NCBI RefSeq assembly: GCF_003097615.1
Contig: NZ_QCZG01000019.1
Coordinates: forward strand, 1-64,000
DNA length: 64,000 nucleotides
Source of the DNA: Pueribacillus theae
GTDB taxonomy: Bacteria > Bacillota > Bacilli > Bacillales > UBA6769
Reading direction: 5' to 3'
In this document: positions 29,229-36,920 of the stretch, piece after piece
Numbering within the stretch: position 1 is the first letter of the stretch
Layout of the letters: each line of letters opens with the position of its first letter
Notes under the pieces: generated by a model
What the model was told of the DNA's origin: nothing
Database searches by the model: none
The model's input: the letters and a program-made list of their open reading frames with translations, nothing else
Position numbers and translations under genes: made by a program

Positions 29229-29324
29229 GAAAAATGTATGCCTGAATTTACGGCAAGTAGCGTTTACCCCTACCGTTTCACCATAATCGTTAACGAGTGC
29301 TTGATATGCCTTCACGACAGAGGA
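29229..29324 (-). pseudogene. Possible remnant of a tyrosine recombinase gene
   Basis: About 32 minus-strand codons read as a protein-like stretch ending NATCRKFRHTFF, which recalls the RHTF box of tyrosine recombinases. It is bounded upstream by a TGA stop and has no start codon or ribosome site, and downstream homology is lost just where the Bce operator begins. It lies beside tRNA-Leu genes, a common integration area. Weak evidence; chance similarity is possible. The rest of the 444-bp gap 29123-29566 holds the operator and the tRNA terminator. Confidence 0.25.
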
Positions 29325-29496
29325 TCATTATTTAGGGTCTTAGATGTCTTATTTAGCAATCTTTGATAATTGATTTCTTTTTTCGAATTAAATTAGGTGA
29401 AAGGGGATAATTACGTTTTTTGCTAGTGGGAATCCAACCTCCTTATAGCCGTTAAAATTTAAAGTATTCAACAAAACGATTTAATAAATTTTTTAG

Positions 29497-29539
29497 AAAA
29501 AAAAAAAAAAGCACCCCTTCAACTCGAAAGGATGCTTTC
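29497..29539 (-). terminator. Terminator of the tRNA-Leu unit
   Basis: AAGCATCC pairs with GGGGTGCTT (one wobble, extended by a few further pairs), followed by fourteen or more T residues on the minus strand, 28 bp after tRNA-Leu(CAA). Confidence 0.85.
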
Positions 29540-29566
29540 ATATCAATGTTTTACCGCATTTTCTGA

Positions 29567-29651
29567 TACCGGTGGTCGGGGTCGAACCGACACGTCCTCA
29601 ACGGACACGGGATTTTGAGTCCCGCGCGTCTGCCAATTCCGCCACACCGGC
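29567..29651 (-). tRNA. tRNA-Leu (anticodon CAA)
   Basis: An 85-nt class II tRNA with acceptor GCCGGTG pairing CACCGGT (first pair G-U), D arm TGGCGGAATTGGCAGA, anticodon stem CGGGA/TCCCG around loop CTCAAAA (anticodon CAA, reads UUG), a long variable arm and the T arm GTCGG-TTCGACC-CCGAC. The bases after the discriminator A read TCA, not CCA, so the 3' CCA must be added enzymatically. Confidence 0.93.
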
Positions 29652-29737
29652 AAAATGATAAAGATAAAAATAGGTACTTCATTTAAGTACCGACAAGCAC
29701 TTCTTTTATATTTATTATCTTAAAGATAAATTGAGAA

Positions 29738-29827
29738 TGGTGCCGGAGGCCGGACTCGAACCGGCACGGAGGTACACCCTCCGCAGGATTTTAAGTCCTG
29801 TGCGTCTGCCTATTCCGCCACTCCGGC
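29738..29827 (-). tRNA. tRNA-Leu (anticodon TAA)
   Basis: A class II tRNA with acceptor GCCGGAG/CTCCGGC, anticodon stem CAGGA/TCCTG around loop CTTAAAA (anticodon TAA, reads UUA), a long variable arm (CGGAGGG-CCTCCG) and an encoded CCA end included in the coordinates. It is transcribed before tRNA-Leu(CAA); the 86-bp spacer holds a GGTACTT-N5-AAGTACC hairpin at 29673-29691 followed by TATTTTTATC that could attenuate or guide processing. Confidence 0.95.
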
Positions 29828-29930
29828 AGGACTACTGGGTTTTGTGCGATTTTTTCGTCTCATATTCGATGTTAGGATGAAAGGATTCGATCCTTTTTGC
29901 AGGGGTTGTCTTTTTTGCGACAACATCACT

Positions 29931-29959
29931 ATCATAATGAATTCTGGGACATATGTCAA
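29931..29959 (-). promoter_or_regulatory. Promoter of the tRNA-Leu operon
   Basis: On the minus strand TTGACA (29959-29954), a 17-bp spacer and TATGAT (29936-29931) give a near-consensus sigma A promoter about 105 bp upstream of tRNA-Leu(TAA). Its integrity shows that the phage insertion begins to the right of it. In the leader, AAAGGAT-TCG-ATCCTTT followed by TTT on the plus strand could act as a plus-strand terminator. Confidence 0.85.
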
Positions 29960-30012
29960 CACTTTTTTCGAAAAATATTTTTCCATTTTATCCAGTGTTT
30001 AATATTGACTAG

Positions 30013-30041
30013 TTGATTGCATAGTCATTAAATGATATAAT
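30013..30041 (+). promoter_or_regulatory. Probable promoter of the phage packaging/structural operon
   Basis: TTGATT and a perfect TATAAT spaced by 17 bp, 40 bp before the small terminase gene. A nearby TTGACT (30005) is 25 bp from the -10 and therefore not used with it. The block downstream, about 21 kb of closely packed genes, could be read from here. Confidence 0.6.
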
Positions 30042-30081
30042 TTATGACAGAATTGGTGAATGAGAGAAAGCAGGGTTAACG

Positions 30082-30495
30082 ATGGAAAAGTTACCTATGA
30101 AAAAGTCATTTGAAAAAGATGATACAGCTAAGGAACTTGTTCTCTTAATGATGGAAAAAGGGTTCTCTGAAATGCCTGACTCTTATAAAGCGGATCAACT
30201 AGGCATTTCACTTAGCGAGTACTCTAACTATATGAATAACCCTGAGTTTCTTCGCTGGGCGGTAAAAACTATGCAAGACCTTTACGTTGCGAGGCTTCCG
30301 GAAGTGTTGAATACGATTTACAGCCAGGCTGTCGCTGGAAAAGGTCGTCAACAGAAAATGCTGCTTGAGTTTATGAAAATCAGCTCGAAGGACGAAGAAA
30401 TGAGATCTCCGAACATTATTATCGTGAACAATATTCCAAACCCTGACGATCAGAAACCGCAAGTAATTAATATGGAGGAGATTACGAATGGCTGA
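30082..30495 (+). CDS. Putative terminase small subunit
   Basis: A 137-residue protein in the terS position, immediately upstream of and overlapping the large terminase by 8 bp. The N-terminal part contains an HTH-like stretch (YKADQLGISLSEYSNYMNNPEFLRWA) expected for DNA recognition, then a helical oligomerisation region (LPEVLNTIYSQAVAGKGRQQKMLLEFM). Small terminases diverge strongly, so the call rests on position and fold pattern. Confidence 0.72.
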   Translation: MEKLPMKKSFEKDDTAKELVLLMMEKGFSEMPDSYKADQLGISLSEYSNYMNNPEFLRWAVKTMQDLYVARLPEVLNTIYSQAVAGKGRQQKMLLEFMKISSKDEEMRSPNIIIVNNIPNPDDQKPQVINMEEITNG

Positions 30496-31942
30496 GTTTC
30501 TTCCATATAATGAACAAGCTTGTAAAATGTGCGGTAAACCTTATAAGGAAGGTTCTGATACGTGGTGGGGTTTTTGCGCTACTTGCGGTTATTTAGAGCA
30601 GTTCTATAATCCTCTTCCAGCTCAACAGGAGTTTCACGCTTCTCCAAGCAAGTACCGTTTATATGCTGGAGGGTTCGGGTCTGGGAAAACGTTGTGCGGA
30701 TGTCAGGAATCCATTCAACTTGCCCTTCGTTATCCAGGAAACTTCATATTAGTTGGAGCGCAAACGTATCCGAACTTGCGTGATACTACTTTACGAACGT
30801 TTCTTGAGATTGTCCCCCACCCTGTTTTAAAAGGCGGTTCGATTGAAAGGGCGTTTAATAAGGCTGAGAATATGCTAGAGTTCCATAACGGTTCTTCAGT
30901 CATTTTCCGTTCGATGGACGATCCGAATAAGTACAAGTCGCTTAACTTAGGTGCGTTCTATATAGATGAAGTTTCTGAAGTTGCTGAAGAAATTTGGATG
31001 ATGCTTGAGTCTCGTCTGCGTAGGAATACGGTTCCTAGACGGACTGGTTTTGGAACGACAAACCCTGAAGGCGGTAGCTGGGTGTATTCCAAGTTCGTAC
31101 AAAATAACGGGAAAAGCAAGAACTACTCTTATTTCCAAGCTCCGACTACTGAGAATATTTACCTTCCAGAAGATTATGTGCAAGGACTGTTGGATTCTTA
31201 CCCAGAGAGCTGGGTGAAGAGGTACATCTACGCAGATTGGTCGGCGTTTGAAGGGCAAGTATTCCCAGAGTTTCAGCCGACGATTCCTTACGTAATCCCT
31301 CATGTTGATCCGAATCCAGAGCATCCGGTTTATTTTGGACTGGACCACGGTCTGCATAACCCGACTGCTGCTTTGTGGGGATCTGTAAACCCTGAAGACG
31401 GGACGCTTTATATTTATCAAGAATATTACGAGAAGAATCAGCTTGTCGAACATCATGCAGCGAATATTAAGTTTATGTCGAAAGATACGGCGATTTTTGG
31501 GCATTGGATTGATCCTGCAACACAAAACCGAAACGCTGTTACTGGGAAGTCGGTACGAAGCGAATACTTACGTCTCGGTGTTCCAGTCACTCTAGGTAAC
31601 AACGATTTACATGCAGGGATTCATAAAATCTCTGAGTACTTGAAGAAGGATAAACACGGAAAGCCAAAGATTGTGATTTCTGAACGGTGTGAGCATTTAA
31701 TCGAAGAACTTTCTCAATACCGCTGGGAGAAGGCGAAGCCTAGGCAGAATGAGCCAGAGAAGCCTCATTCTTATAAAGATCATACGGTAGACGCTCTAAG
31801 GTACATGGTGATGGGGCTGCCGAGATATTTCAACGACTCTCCGGCTTCAATGATTAGTTCTGTTCCCCCGCCGTTGCCTGAATTTTATGAACCTGGAGAG
31901 GAGGACATCGACCGTGTTGAAATTTATTCAGGCCTTATTTAA
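30488..31942 (+). CDS. Phage terminase large subunit with N-terminal zinc ribbon
   Basis: The packaging motor that cuts and pumps DNA into proheads. The 484-residue product has Walker A GGFGSGKT (61-68), Walker B AFYIDEVSE (Asp160-Glu161), a motif III-like GTTNPEGG and the C-terminal RNase H-like nuclease with FGLDHGLHNPTA near residue 285 and the final acidic DHTVDALRYMV. Unusually, the first 35 residues contain CKMC-N14-CATC (Cys12, 15, 30, 33), a zinc ribbon ahead of the ATPase. ATG 30488 has GGAGGAG upstream. Confidence 0.92.
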   Translation: MAEFLPYNEQACKMCGKPYKEGSDTWWGFCATCGYLEQFYNPLPAQQEFHASPSKYRLYAGGFGSGKTLCGCQESIQLALRYPGNFILVGAQTYPNLRDTTLRTFLEIVPHPVLKGGSIERAFNKAENMLEFHNGSSVIFRSMDDPNKYKSLNLGAFYIDEVSEVAEEIWMMLESRLRRNTVPRRTGFGTTNPEGGSWVYSKFVQNNGKSKNYSYFQAPTTENIYLPEDYVQGLLDSYPESWVKRYIYADWSAFEGQVFPEFQPTIPYVIPHVDPNPEHPVYFGLDHGLHNPTAALWGSVNPEDGTLYIYQEYYEKNQLVEHHAANIKFMSKDTAIFGHWIDPATQNRNAVTGKSVRSEYLRLGVPVTLGNNDLHAGIHKISEYLKKDKHGKPKIVISERCEHLIEELSQYRWEKAKPRQNEPEKPHSYKDHTVDALRYMVMGLPRYFNDSPASMISSVPPPLPEFYEPGEEDIDRVEIYSGLI

Positions 31943-32108
31943 TGCACGGAGAACTGTAACCGAACATAGGCAGCGAGTGTTTTATTTAACAAACGAGCTG
32001 ACAAAAGCAAAAAACGAAGCCGAGTACTGGAAGCTGAAATATGAGAACGCAAAGAAATGGATTGACGATATTAAAGACGGGATCCACTCTTATGAGGACG
32101 GTGAATAG
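31914..32108 (+). CDS. Small coiled-coil phage protein, 64 aa
   Basis: Overlaps the end of the large terminase gene by 29 bp and touches the portal gene. The GTG at 31914 has GAGAGGAGG nine bases upstream; an ATG nine codons earlier lies on the ribosome site. The product is a Lys/Glu-rich amphipathic helix (LTNELTKAKNEAEYWKLKYENA). Function unknown; it may assist packaging or the portal, by position only. Confidence 0.6.
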   Translation: MLKFIQALFNARRTVTEHRQRVFYLTNELTKAKNEAEYWKLKYENAKKWIDDIKDGIHSYEDGE

Positions 32109-32110
32109 TG

Positions 32111-33847
32111 ATGGCTGAAAAATTATCGAAAAAACGTGAAGAAGAAATTGTGAATGAGGTTTGGGATAACTACAGATACGCTATGCAAGCGAAAAAAGAG
32201 CTACACGATAAATGGCGTTTGTATGAAGAATTCTATAAGAACGACCAATGGCGACAAATTAAAGTGGATAAGGACAGAATAAAACCTACGATTAATTATG
32301 TCTTTACTACGGTGGAAAGTTTGATGCCTTATTTAACATCGAACGTCCCTGACCCTATCGTCCTCCCTACTCACCCAGAAGCGGAAGAAACGGCGACTGA
32401 TTTAACAAAAATCGTGAAAATCATTTTGAATAAAAATAACATCGAAAAAGCATTGCAGCTAGGTGAAAGGCAGCGGCTGAAATTTGGTACATCTATATGG
32501 AAGGTATTTTTTGACCCAACAAAATTAAATGGTCTAGGTGACGTTGCTTTTGAAGTTGTGGACCCAGTTAATTTCTTCATTGATCCGAACGAAGTTGACG
32601 AACTTCAAAACGCTGATTTTTGCGGCACGTCAGTCAAACGTTCAATCGAATATCTTAGAAAGCGTTACCCAGATAAAGCTTCACAAATCCAGCCAGATCA
32701 ATTGTCCTCAGAGATTAGCGTCTACGATAGCGAAGATGAAGAAGATCCTAGAAACCGCCAGGCAACGCTAATTGAATATTGGAAGAAAGATAAAGATAAC
32801 GGTTTAGTCAGAATTGTTATAGCTGGAGACACGCTGCTTAGATATGACACGAATTTTTATATGCATGGCAAGTATCCGTTCGTCCGTTCATTAAATTACC
32901 CTGTCCAGAAAAGCTTCTGGGGCATGGGAGAAGCGGAACAGCTTGTCGAAATGCAAAAAATCTTGAATAAGCTTCTCCAGATTGTCGTTGAAAACGTTGC
33001 TTTAGCAAACGGGCAGATGCTTGTTGACAAAAACGCATCAGGAATCCGAGATATAAAGTCGTTAGCGAATAAGTTGTGGCAACCTGGTCTTACCATCCCA
33101 GTTAACGATGTCAACTCGATTAAAAAACTTGACGGTGTGATTGCGCCGGGATGGGTCGTAAATTTAATTCAGATGTTGCAAAAAAATATTGAACTCGTTA
33201 CAGGTGTCTCCCCTCTTTACCTCGGTGAAGCTCCAGGTTCTATAACAGCAGCTTCCGGTATCCTCGCCCTCCAGGAACAAGCGACAGCGAGAGTTAAATT
33301 AAAGTTGCAGGAACAAGGAAGATTAATTGAAGAACTTGTTCAATTTATCATTGCGTATGCAGTTGAGTTTTACACGGAAGATCGGTACTTCCGTTACCTT
33401 GACGAGCGAAGACAACCTCAGTGGATTGAAATGAGCCAAGATGACTTGGCAAAACGTGATGAAGAAGGCAATCTTATCATCCCAGAATACGATGTTTCTA
33501 TCGAAGTTGGCTTTGACGCTCCGATGAGCAGGGCGTACATTGAGCAAATGGCGATGCAACTCTTCCAGATGGGTGTAATTAATTCAGTTGAAGTGTTGAA
33601 AACGATGAACTTCCCTAATAAGGAAGAAATTATTGAAAGACTTGAGCAAGTGTCAGAGCTTCAAGGACAACTGGCCGGACTGCCGCAAGAAATGATTTCT
33701 CCAGCAATGCAAGGAGAATTAGCTGAATTAACCGCTCTTGACGTCGGAAACCCTTCCCTTCCAGGTGGTATGAATATTGAAAACACGAACTCCCCGCAAG
33801 ACGCGATGGAACAGCAAGAGCAAATGGCTCCTGAACAATTATTCTAA
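32111..33847 (+). CDS. Phage portal protein
   Basis: A 578-residue protein between terminase and scaffold/capsid genes, the canonical portal position; portals form the dodecameric DNA channel at the head vertex. The sequence matches the P22-type/large portal pattern: an N-terminal EFYKNDQW segment, FEVVDPVNFFIDPN, a wing region (SLNYPVQKSFWGMGEAEQL) and a long C-terminal helical barrel (VRA-type LQEQATARVKLKLQEQG). Downstream Gln/Pro-rich tail. GTG 32108 is in frame but ATG 32111 fits GAGGACGGTG better. Confidence 0.85.
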   Translation: MAEKLSKKREEEIVNEVWDNYRYAMQAKKELHDKWRLYEEFYKNDQWRQIKVDKDRIKPTINYVFTTVESLMPYLTSNVPDPIVLPTHPEAEETATDLTKIVKIILNKNNIEKALQLGERQRLKFGTSIWKVFFDPTKLNGLGDVAFEVVDPVNFFIDPNEVDELQNADFCGTSVKRSIEYLRKRYPDKASQIQPDQLSSEISVYDSEDEEDPRNRQATLIEYWKKDKDNGLVRIVIAGDTLLRYDTNFYMHGKYPFVRSLNYPVQKSFWGMGEAEQLVEMQKILNKLLQIVVENVALANGQMLVDKNASGIRDIKSLANKLWQPGLTIPVNDVNSIKKLDGVIAPGWVVNLIQMLQKNIELVTGVSPLYLGEAPGSITAASGILALQEQATARVKLKLQEQGRLIEELVQFIIAYAVEFYTEDRYFRYLDERRQPQWIEMSQDDLAKRDEEGNLIIPEYDVSIEVGFDAPMSRAYIEQMAMQLFQMGVINSVEVLKTMNFPNKEEIIERLEQVSELQGQLAGLPQEMISPAMQGELAELTALDVGNPSLPGGMNIENTNSPQDAMEQQEQMAPEQLF

Positions 33848-33869
33848 AAATATTAAGGAGGTTTTATAA

Positions 33870-34121
33870 GTGACTAGGGCTGAAGTTGAGCAGGCTTTTT
33901 CTAACATTATCGAAGAGATTAATGATGAAGATGTGATTATTCTTGAAAAAGGTAATGATAATACGGTAATCTTCATTTCTGTTAAGGATTTCGTTAGTAC
34001 GTTTGCTGAGTACGATCTGACTTACGCTAGTTTGGAGACGCACCCCTACTTTAATGCTGGGTGGAAAGAATACTTTGATAAATGGCGAAAAGCTGGTTAC
34101 ATTAAATCATTGACTAAATGA
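33870..34121 (+). CDS. Phage hypothetical protein, 83 aa
   Basis: A small acidic protein with a clear AAGGAGG site before GTG 33870, between the portal and a tRNA gene. It has an alternating hydrophobic pattern (DVIILEKGNDNTVIFISVKDFV) and a Trp/Tyr-rich C-terminus (GWKEYFDKWRKAGYI). I do not recognise the family. Confidence 0.65.
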   Translation: MTRAEVEQAFSNIIEEINDEDVIILEKGNDNTVIFISVKDFVSTFAEYDLTYASLETHPYFNAGWKEYFDKWRKAGYIKSLTK

Positions 34122-34217
34122 CTACCCTATAGTATAGTTAGTATTAGATTAGTGTGTCTTATCATTCATTGACCAAGGCTCGTGATGTGTTCAAAGGACC
34201 AAGGCTTACTTGTCTAT

Positions 34218-34291
34218 AGGGATGTAGCTCAATTGGACAGAGCAGTCGGTTTCTACCCGAAAGGTTGTGGGTTCGAGTCCTACCTTCCCTG
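34218..34291 (+). tRNA. Phage-encoded tRNA-Arg (anticodon TCT)
   Basis: A 74-nt cloverleaf: acceptor AGGGATG/CTTCCCT with one T-T mismatch, D arm GCTC-N9-GAGC, anticodon stem GTCGG/CCGAA (lowest pair unpaired) with loop TTTCTAC giving anticodon TCT (reads AGA/AGG), and T arm GTGGG-TTCGAGT-CCTAC. CCA is not encoded (TCA follows). The mismatches suggest a degenerate or phage-type tRNA. A 10-bp direct repeat GACCAAGGCT occurs at 34171 and 34197 just upstream. Confidence 0.78.
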
Positions 34292-34347
34292 TCAATTAAG
34301 TACAGTCCTCTAACATTAATGGGTACAGTCAAAGGAGGAATTTGAGA

Positions 34348-35088
34348 ATGGAATTTGAAGAGCAGCAACAAATGCAAGGCATGGACCTACAGAATGTACA
34401 GTCTCATGAAGGAGACCAAGGCAATCTTGAAGGCGAACAACCTCAGCAACAAGAGCAGCAACCGATTGATTATGAAAAGTCTTTCCGTAATTTAGAAAAA
34501 GACTACACTCGCAAGGCTCAGAAGCTAAAGGAACTAGAAGCTTGGGAAAAGTTTCAAGAACAAACTGGAATTTCTGCCGAACAAGCGTTGCAGCAGCTTG
34601 AGTATTATCAAGGACAACAACCTCAACATCAGCAGCCGCATGACATGTACGGAAGCTTACCAGCACAGAATTTCCAGCAAGTAAATTACCCTCAGACTTA
34701 CGATGATCCTAGAGTTACTCAACTAGAGCAGCAACTTCAGGAATTGAAACAAATGCAGCAAATTGACAATTTGAGGAAACGCTTTCCTCAATTTGATGAA
34801 ATGTATCCAGACGTTATGAATCTGGCGCAGTCTCAGGGTCTTGACGTAGAAACAGCGTTCGGTCGCTTAATGGTTGATCGTTGGGACGATGTTCGGGCGA
34901 ATACGGAGAAGCAAGTAGTTGAAAAAATTCGTGCGAAAGGTTTAAAAGCCTTAGAGCCTTCTGGCACACCGGAACCTCCTGGAGAAGGTGCGAATCTATC
35001 TCAGGAAGAGCTGGCTGCCGCTAACATGCTTGGAGTATCCCCAGAAGATTACGCTCAGATGAAAAACGTCAAATATACGATTGATTAA
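34348..35088 (+). CDS. Putative scaffolding protein (Gln-rich, helical)
   Basis: A 246-residue acidic, Gln-rich protein directly before the capsid gene. It has an N-terminal low-complexity Gln region, a long predicted helix (DYTRKAQKLKELEAWEKFQEQ), a second one (LEQQLQELKQMQQIDNLRKRF) and a charged C-terminus, all typical of phage scaffolds that organise capsid assembly and then leave. ATG 34348 fits AAAGGAGG nine bases upstream. Confidence 0.72.
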   Translation: MEFEEQQQMQGMDLQNVQSHEGDQGNLEGEQPQQQEQQPIDYEKSFRNLEKDYTRKAQKLKELEAWEKFQEQTGISAEQALQQLEYYQGQQPQHQQPHDMYGSLPAQNFQQVNYPQTYDDPRVTQLEQQLQELKQMQQIDNLRKRFPQFDEMYPDVMNLAQSQGLDVETAFGRLMVDRWDDVRANTEKQVVEKIRAKGLKALEPSGTPEPPGEGANLSQEELAAANMLGVSPEDYAQMKNVKYTID

Positions 35089-35110
35089 TGTTTGACAGGA
35101 GCTGATTTTA

Positions 35111-36040
35111 ATGACGTTAGATACGTCTAAAGCAGGTTGGAGTAGACTGCTCGAACCAGGTCTTCGAAAGATTTTCTTCGAGTCTTGGAAAGAGTATCCA
35201 ACCCAATTCACGCAAGTATTCAATGTATTAAACTCTAAAAAGCACGCAGAACATGATCTTAGCTTGACTGGATTCGGACCGTGGGAAGCTAGAACTTCGG
35301 AAACTTCTGCTGTACCTTACGATGATCCGATGGAAGGTTTTTCAATCGACTATACGCACACGGAGTTTTTGAAAGGGTTTAAAGTTTCTCGTGCGATGGT
35401 TGATGACGAACTGTATAACCAAATTAATAAACTGCCTAAAAACTTGGCTCGTTCTGGACGGGCAAAAGTTGAGACGGATGCTGCTAGTGTGCTTAATAAC
35501 GGGTTTACGAATACAGGTTATGACACAGAGCCTCTATTCTCCAAAGAGCATCCGATTAAGCGGACTGGTGGAAAAGTAAGCAACTTAATTGAAGTATCGG
35601 GGGCTACAAATCCAGAGGACATTCTAAATGAGGATACGGTGAATGAAGCTATTCTTCTCGCCAGACGGACTACGGATGACGCTGGACTGAAAATTGTCGT
35701 GCGTCCGAAGAAGTTAGTCATTCCTCCAAACTTGGAGCCGCAAGCTCAACGTATCGTTAATTCGGCCCAACGTCCTGGAACGGACTTGAACGATATTAAC
35801 ACGATTAAGTCTAAGCTTCAGATTGTTGTTATGGACTATTTGGACAAAGATGATGCGTTCTTCTTGCTTGATGACGATGTTCATGAGCTTAACTTCTTCT
35901 GGCGCGTTCGCCCTGAGTTTAAGTCTGAAGAAGATTTCGATACGCTTGAGGCGAAATATCGTGGGTACATGCGTTATTCGCACGGCTACTCTAACTGGCG
36001 TGGAGCTATTGGAGTAAGAGCAGTAGCGTCAGGCGGTTAA
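35111..36040 (+). CDS. Major capsid protein
   Basis: A 309-residue protein in the capsid position after the scaffold gene. It resembles Mu gpT-like/HK97-fold head proteins: PYDDPMEGFSIDYTHTEFLKGFKVSRAMVDDE early, a central DAASVLNNGF and GLKIVVRPKKLVIPPNLE in the P/A domain, and a conserved C-terminal FDTLEAKYRGYMRYSHGYSNWRG. It has a strong AGGAG site. Confidence 0.82.
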   Translation: MTLDTSKAGWSRLLEPGLRKIFFESWKEYPTQFTQVFNVLNSKKHAEHDLSLTGFGPWEARTSETSAVPYDDPMEGFSIDYTHTEFLKGFKVSRAMVDDELYNQINKLPKNLARSGRAKVETDAASVLNNGFTNTGYDTEPLFSKEHPIKRTGGKVSNLIEVSGATNPEDILNEDTVNEAILLARRTTDDAGLKIVVRPKKLVIPPNLEPQAQRIVNSAQRPGTDLNDINTIKSKLQIVVMDYLDKDDAFFLLDDDVHELNFFWRVRPEFKSEEDFDTLEAKYRGYMRYSHGYSNWRGAIGVRAVASGG

Positions 36041-36074
36041 TAAATATGGCAACTCTCAAAGGGGGTAGTTTCTG

Positions 36075-36920
36075 ATGAATCTTAAAGAGATTAGGGATGA
36101 CGTTCGATCTCTTATCATCGAACCTACCCCTGGTTTTCGTTCAAATGAGGAATTAAACAGGTGGATTAACCAAGGACATCAGCTCCTTGGTTCTGCCTAT
36201 CGTATCGAAACGTTTCAACAGCTTAATCTAAAAACAGGTACTACATTCCACCAGCTCCCAGAAGATTTATTAGTCTTTAAAGGAGCATGGGACGAAAACA
36301 ATAAATCCATTCCGATTATCCCAATTGCTTCTGGAACAGATATTATTGATGAAAATATGGAAGGAACAGCGATTTTCCGTTTCGGAGATAACTTCGTCTT
36401 AGTCGCTCCTAATGTTGAGCTACAGACGGATTACTCCGTTACTCTTTTCTATGATAGAAAGCCTAAAATGCTCCGTGCGGATAGCGATGAGCCTGAAATT
36501 CCTCTCCCCTTCCACACGTACATTGTCTCTTATGCGACAATGAGGGCTTTGCAGAAAGATGAAGATTACGAAGCAGCAGAAGTTTATCGACAAGAATTTT
36601 TAACAGGCTATCAGCGTATCTCCATCCAGAAAACGCCTGTTTCTCAAGATGCAGATATTATTATCGAAATGATAAAATTAGGTATTTTAAATCCAGCAGA
36701 AGCGGCAGAATGGCTGAACTTGCCTATGAAGAAGAAAATCTGGCAACGTGTTGAAGTTGAGGAAAAAGGAATGGCTCTTATGCAGACTGGCGTTATTGAT
36801 AAAGCTGACCTTCTTGAAAATACAGAGTTTGTTGATCGAGAACAAATTGTGGAGCGTTTGAAGCAAAATGCTGAAGATTTTATAACGCTTCCTAGCTGGA
36901 GTGATCGGGATGGCGAATAG
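36075..36920 (+). CDS. Putative head-tail adaptor (connector) protein
   Basis: A 281-residue protein following the capsid gene. Its first half (MNLKEIRDDVRSLI... NEELNRWINQGHQLL) recalls adaptor proteins of podoviruses that dock beneath the portal, and the beta-rich middle and helical C-terminus fit a P22 gp4/T7 gp11-like role. Assignment is mainly positional. Confidence 0.55.
   Translation: MNLKEIRDDVRSLIIEPTPGFRSNEELNRWINQGHQLLGSAYRIETFQQLNLKTGTTFHQLPEDLLVFKGAWDENNKSIPIIPIASGTDIIDENMEGTAIFRFGDNFVLVAPNVELQTDYSVTLFYDRKPKMLRADSDEPEIPLPFHTYIVSYATMRALQKDEDYEAAEVYRQEFLTGYQRISIQKTPVSQDADIIIEMIKLGILNPAEAAEWLNLPMKKKIWQRVEVEEKGMALMQTGVIDKADLLENTEFVDREQIVERLKQNAEDFITLPSWSDRDGE

Noticed and set aside
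29738-29827. tRNA-Leu(TAA) as the phage attachment gene
   Set aside because: The phage lies beyond the tRNA promoter on its 5' side and the tRNA is complete with its own CCA, so it is not disrupted or rebuilt at this end.
30005-30041. TTGACT-TATAAT as the terS promoter
   Set aside because: The spacing is 25 bp; TTGATT at 30013 gives the proper 17 bp.
30947-31525. Minus-strand open frame of 192 codons inside the terminase gene
   Set aside because: Opposite strand of a strongly supported gene, no start signal and no protein-like pattern.
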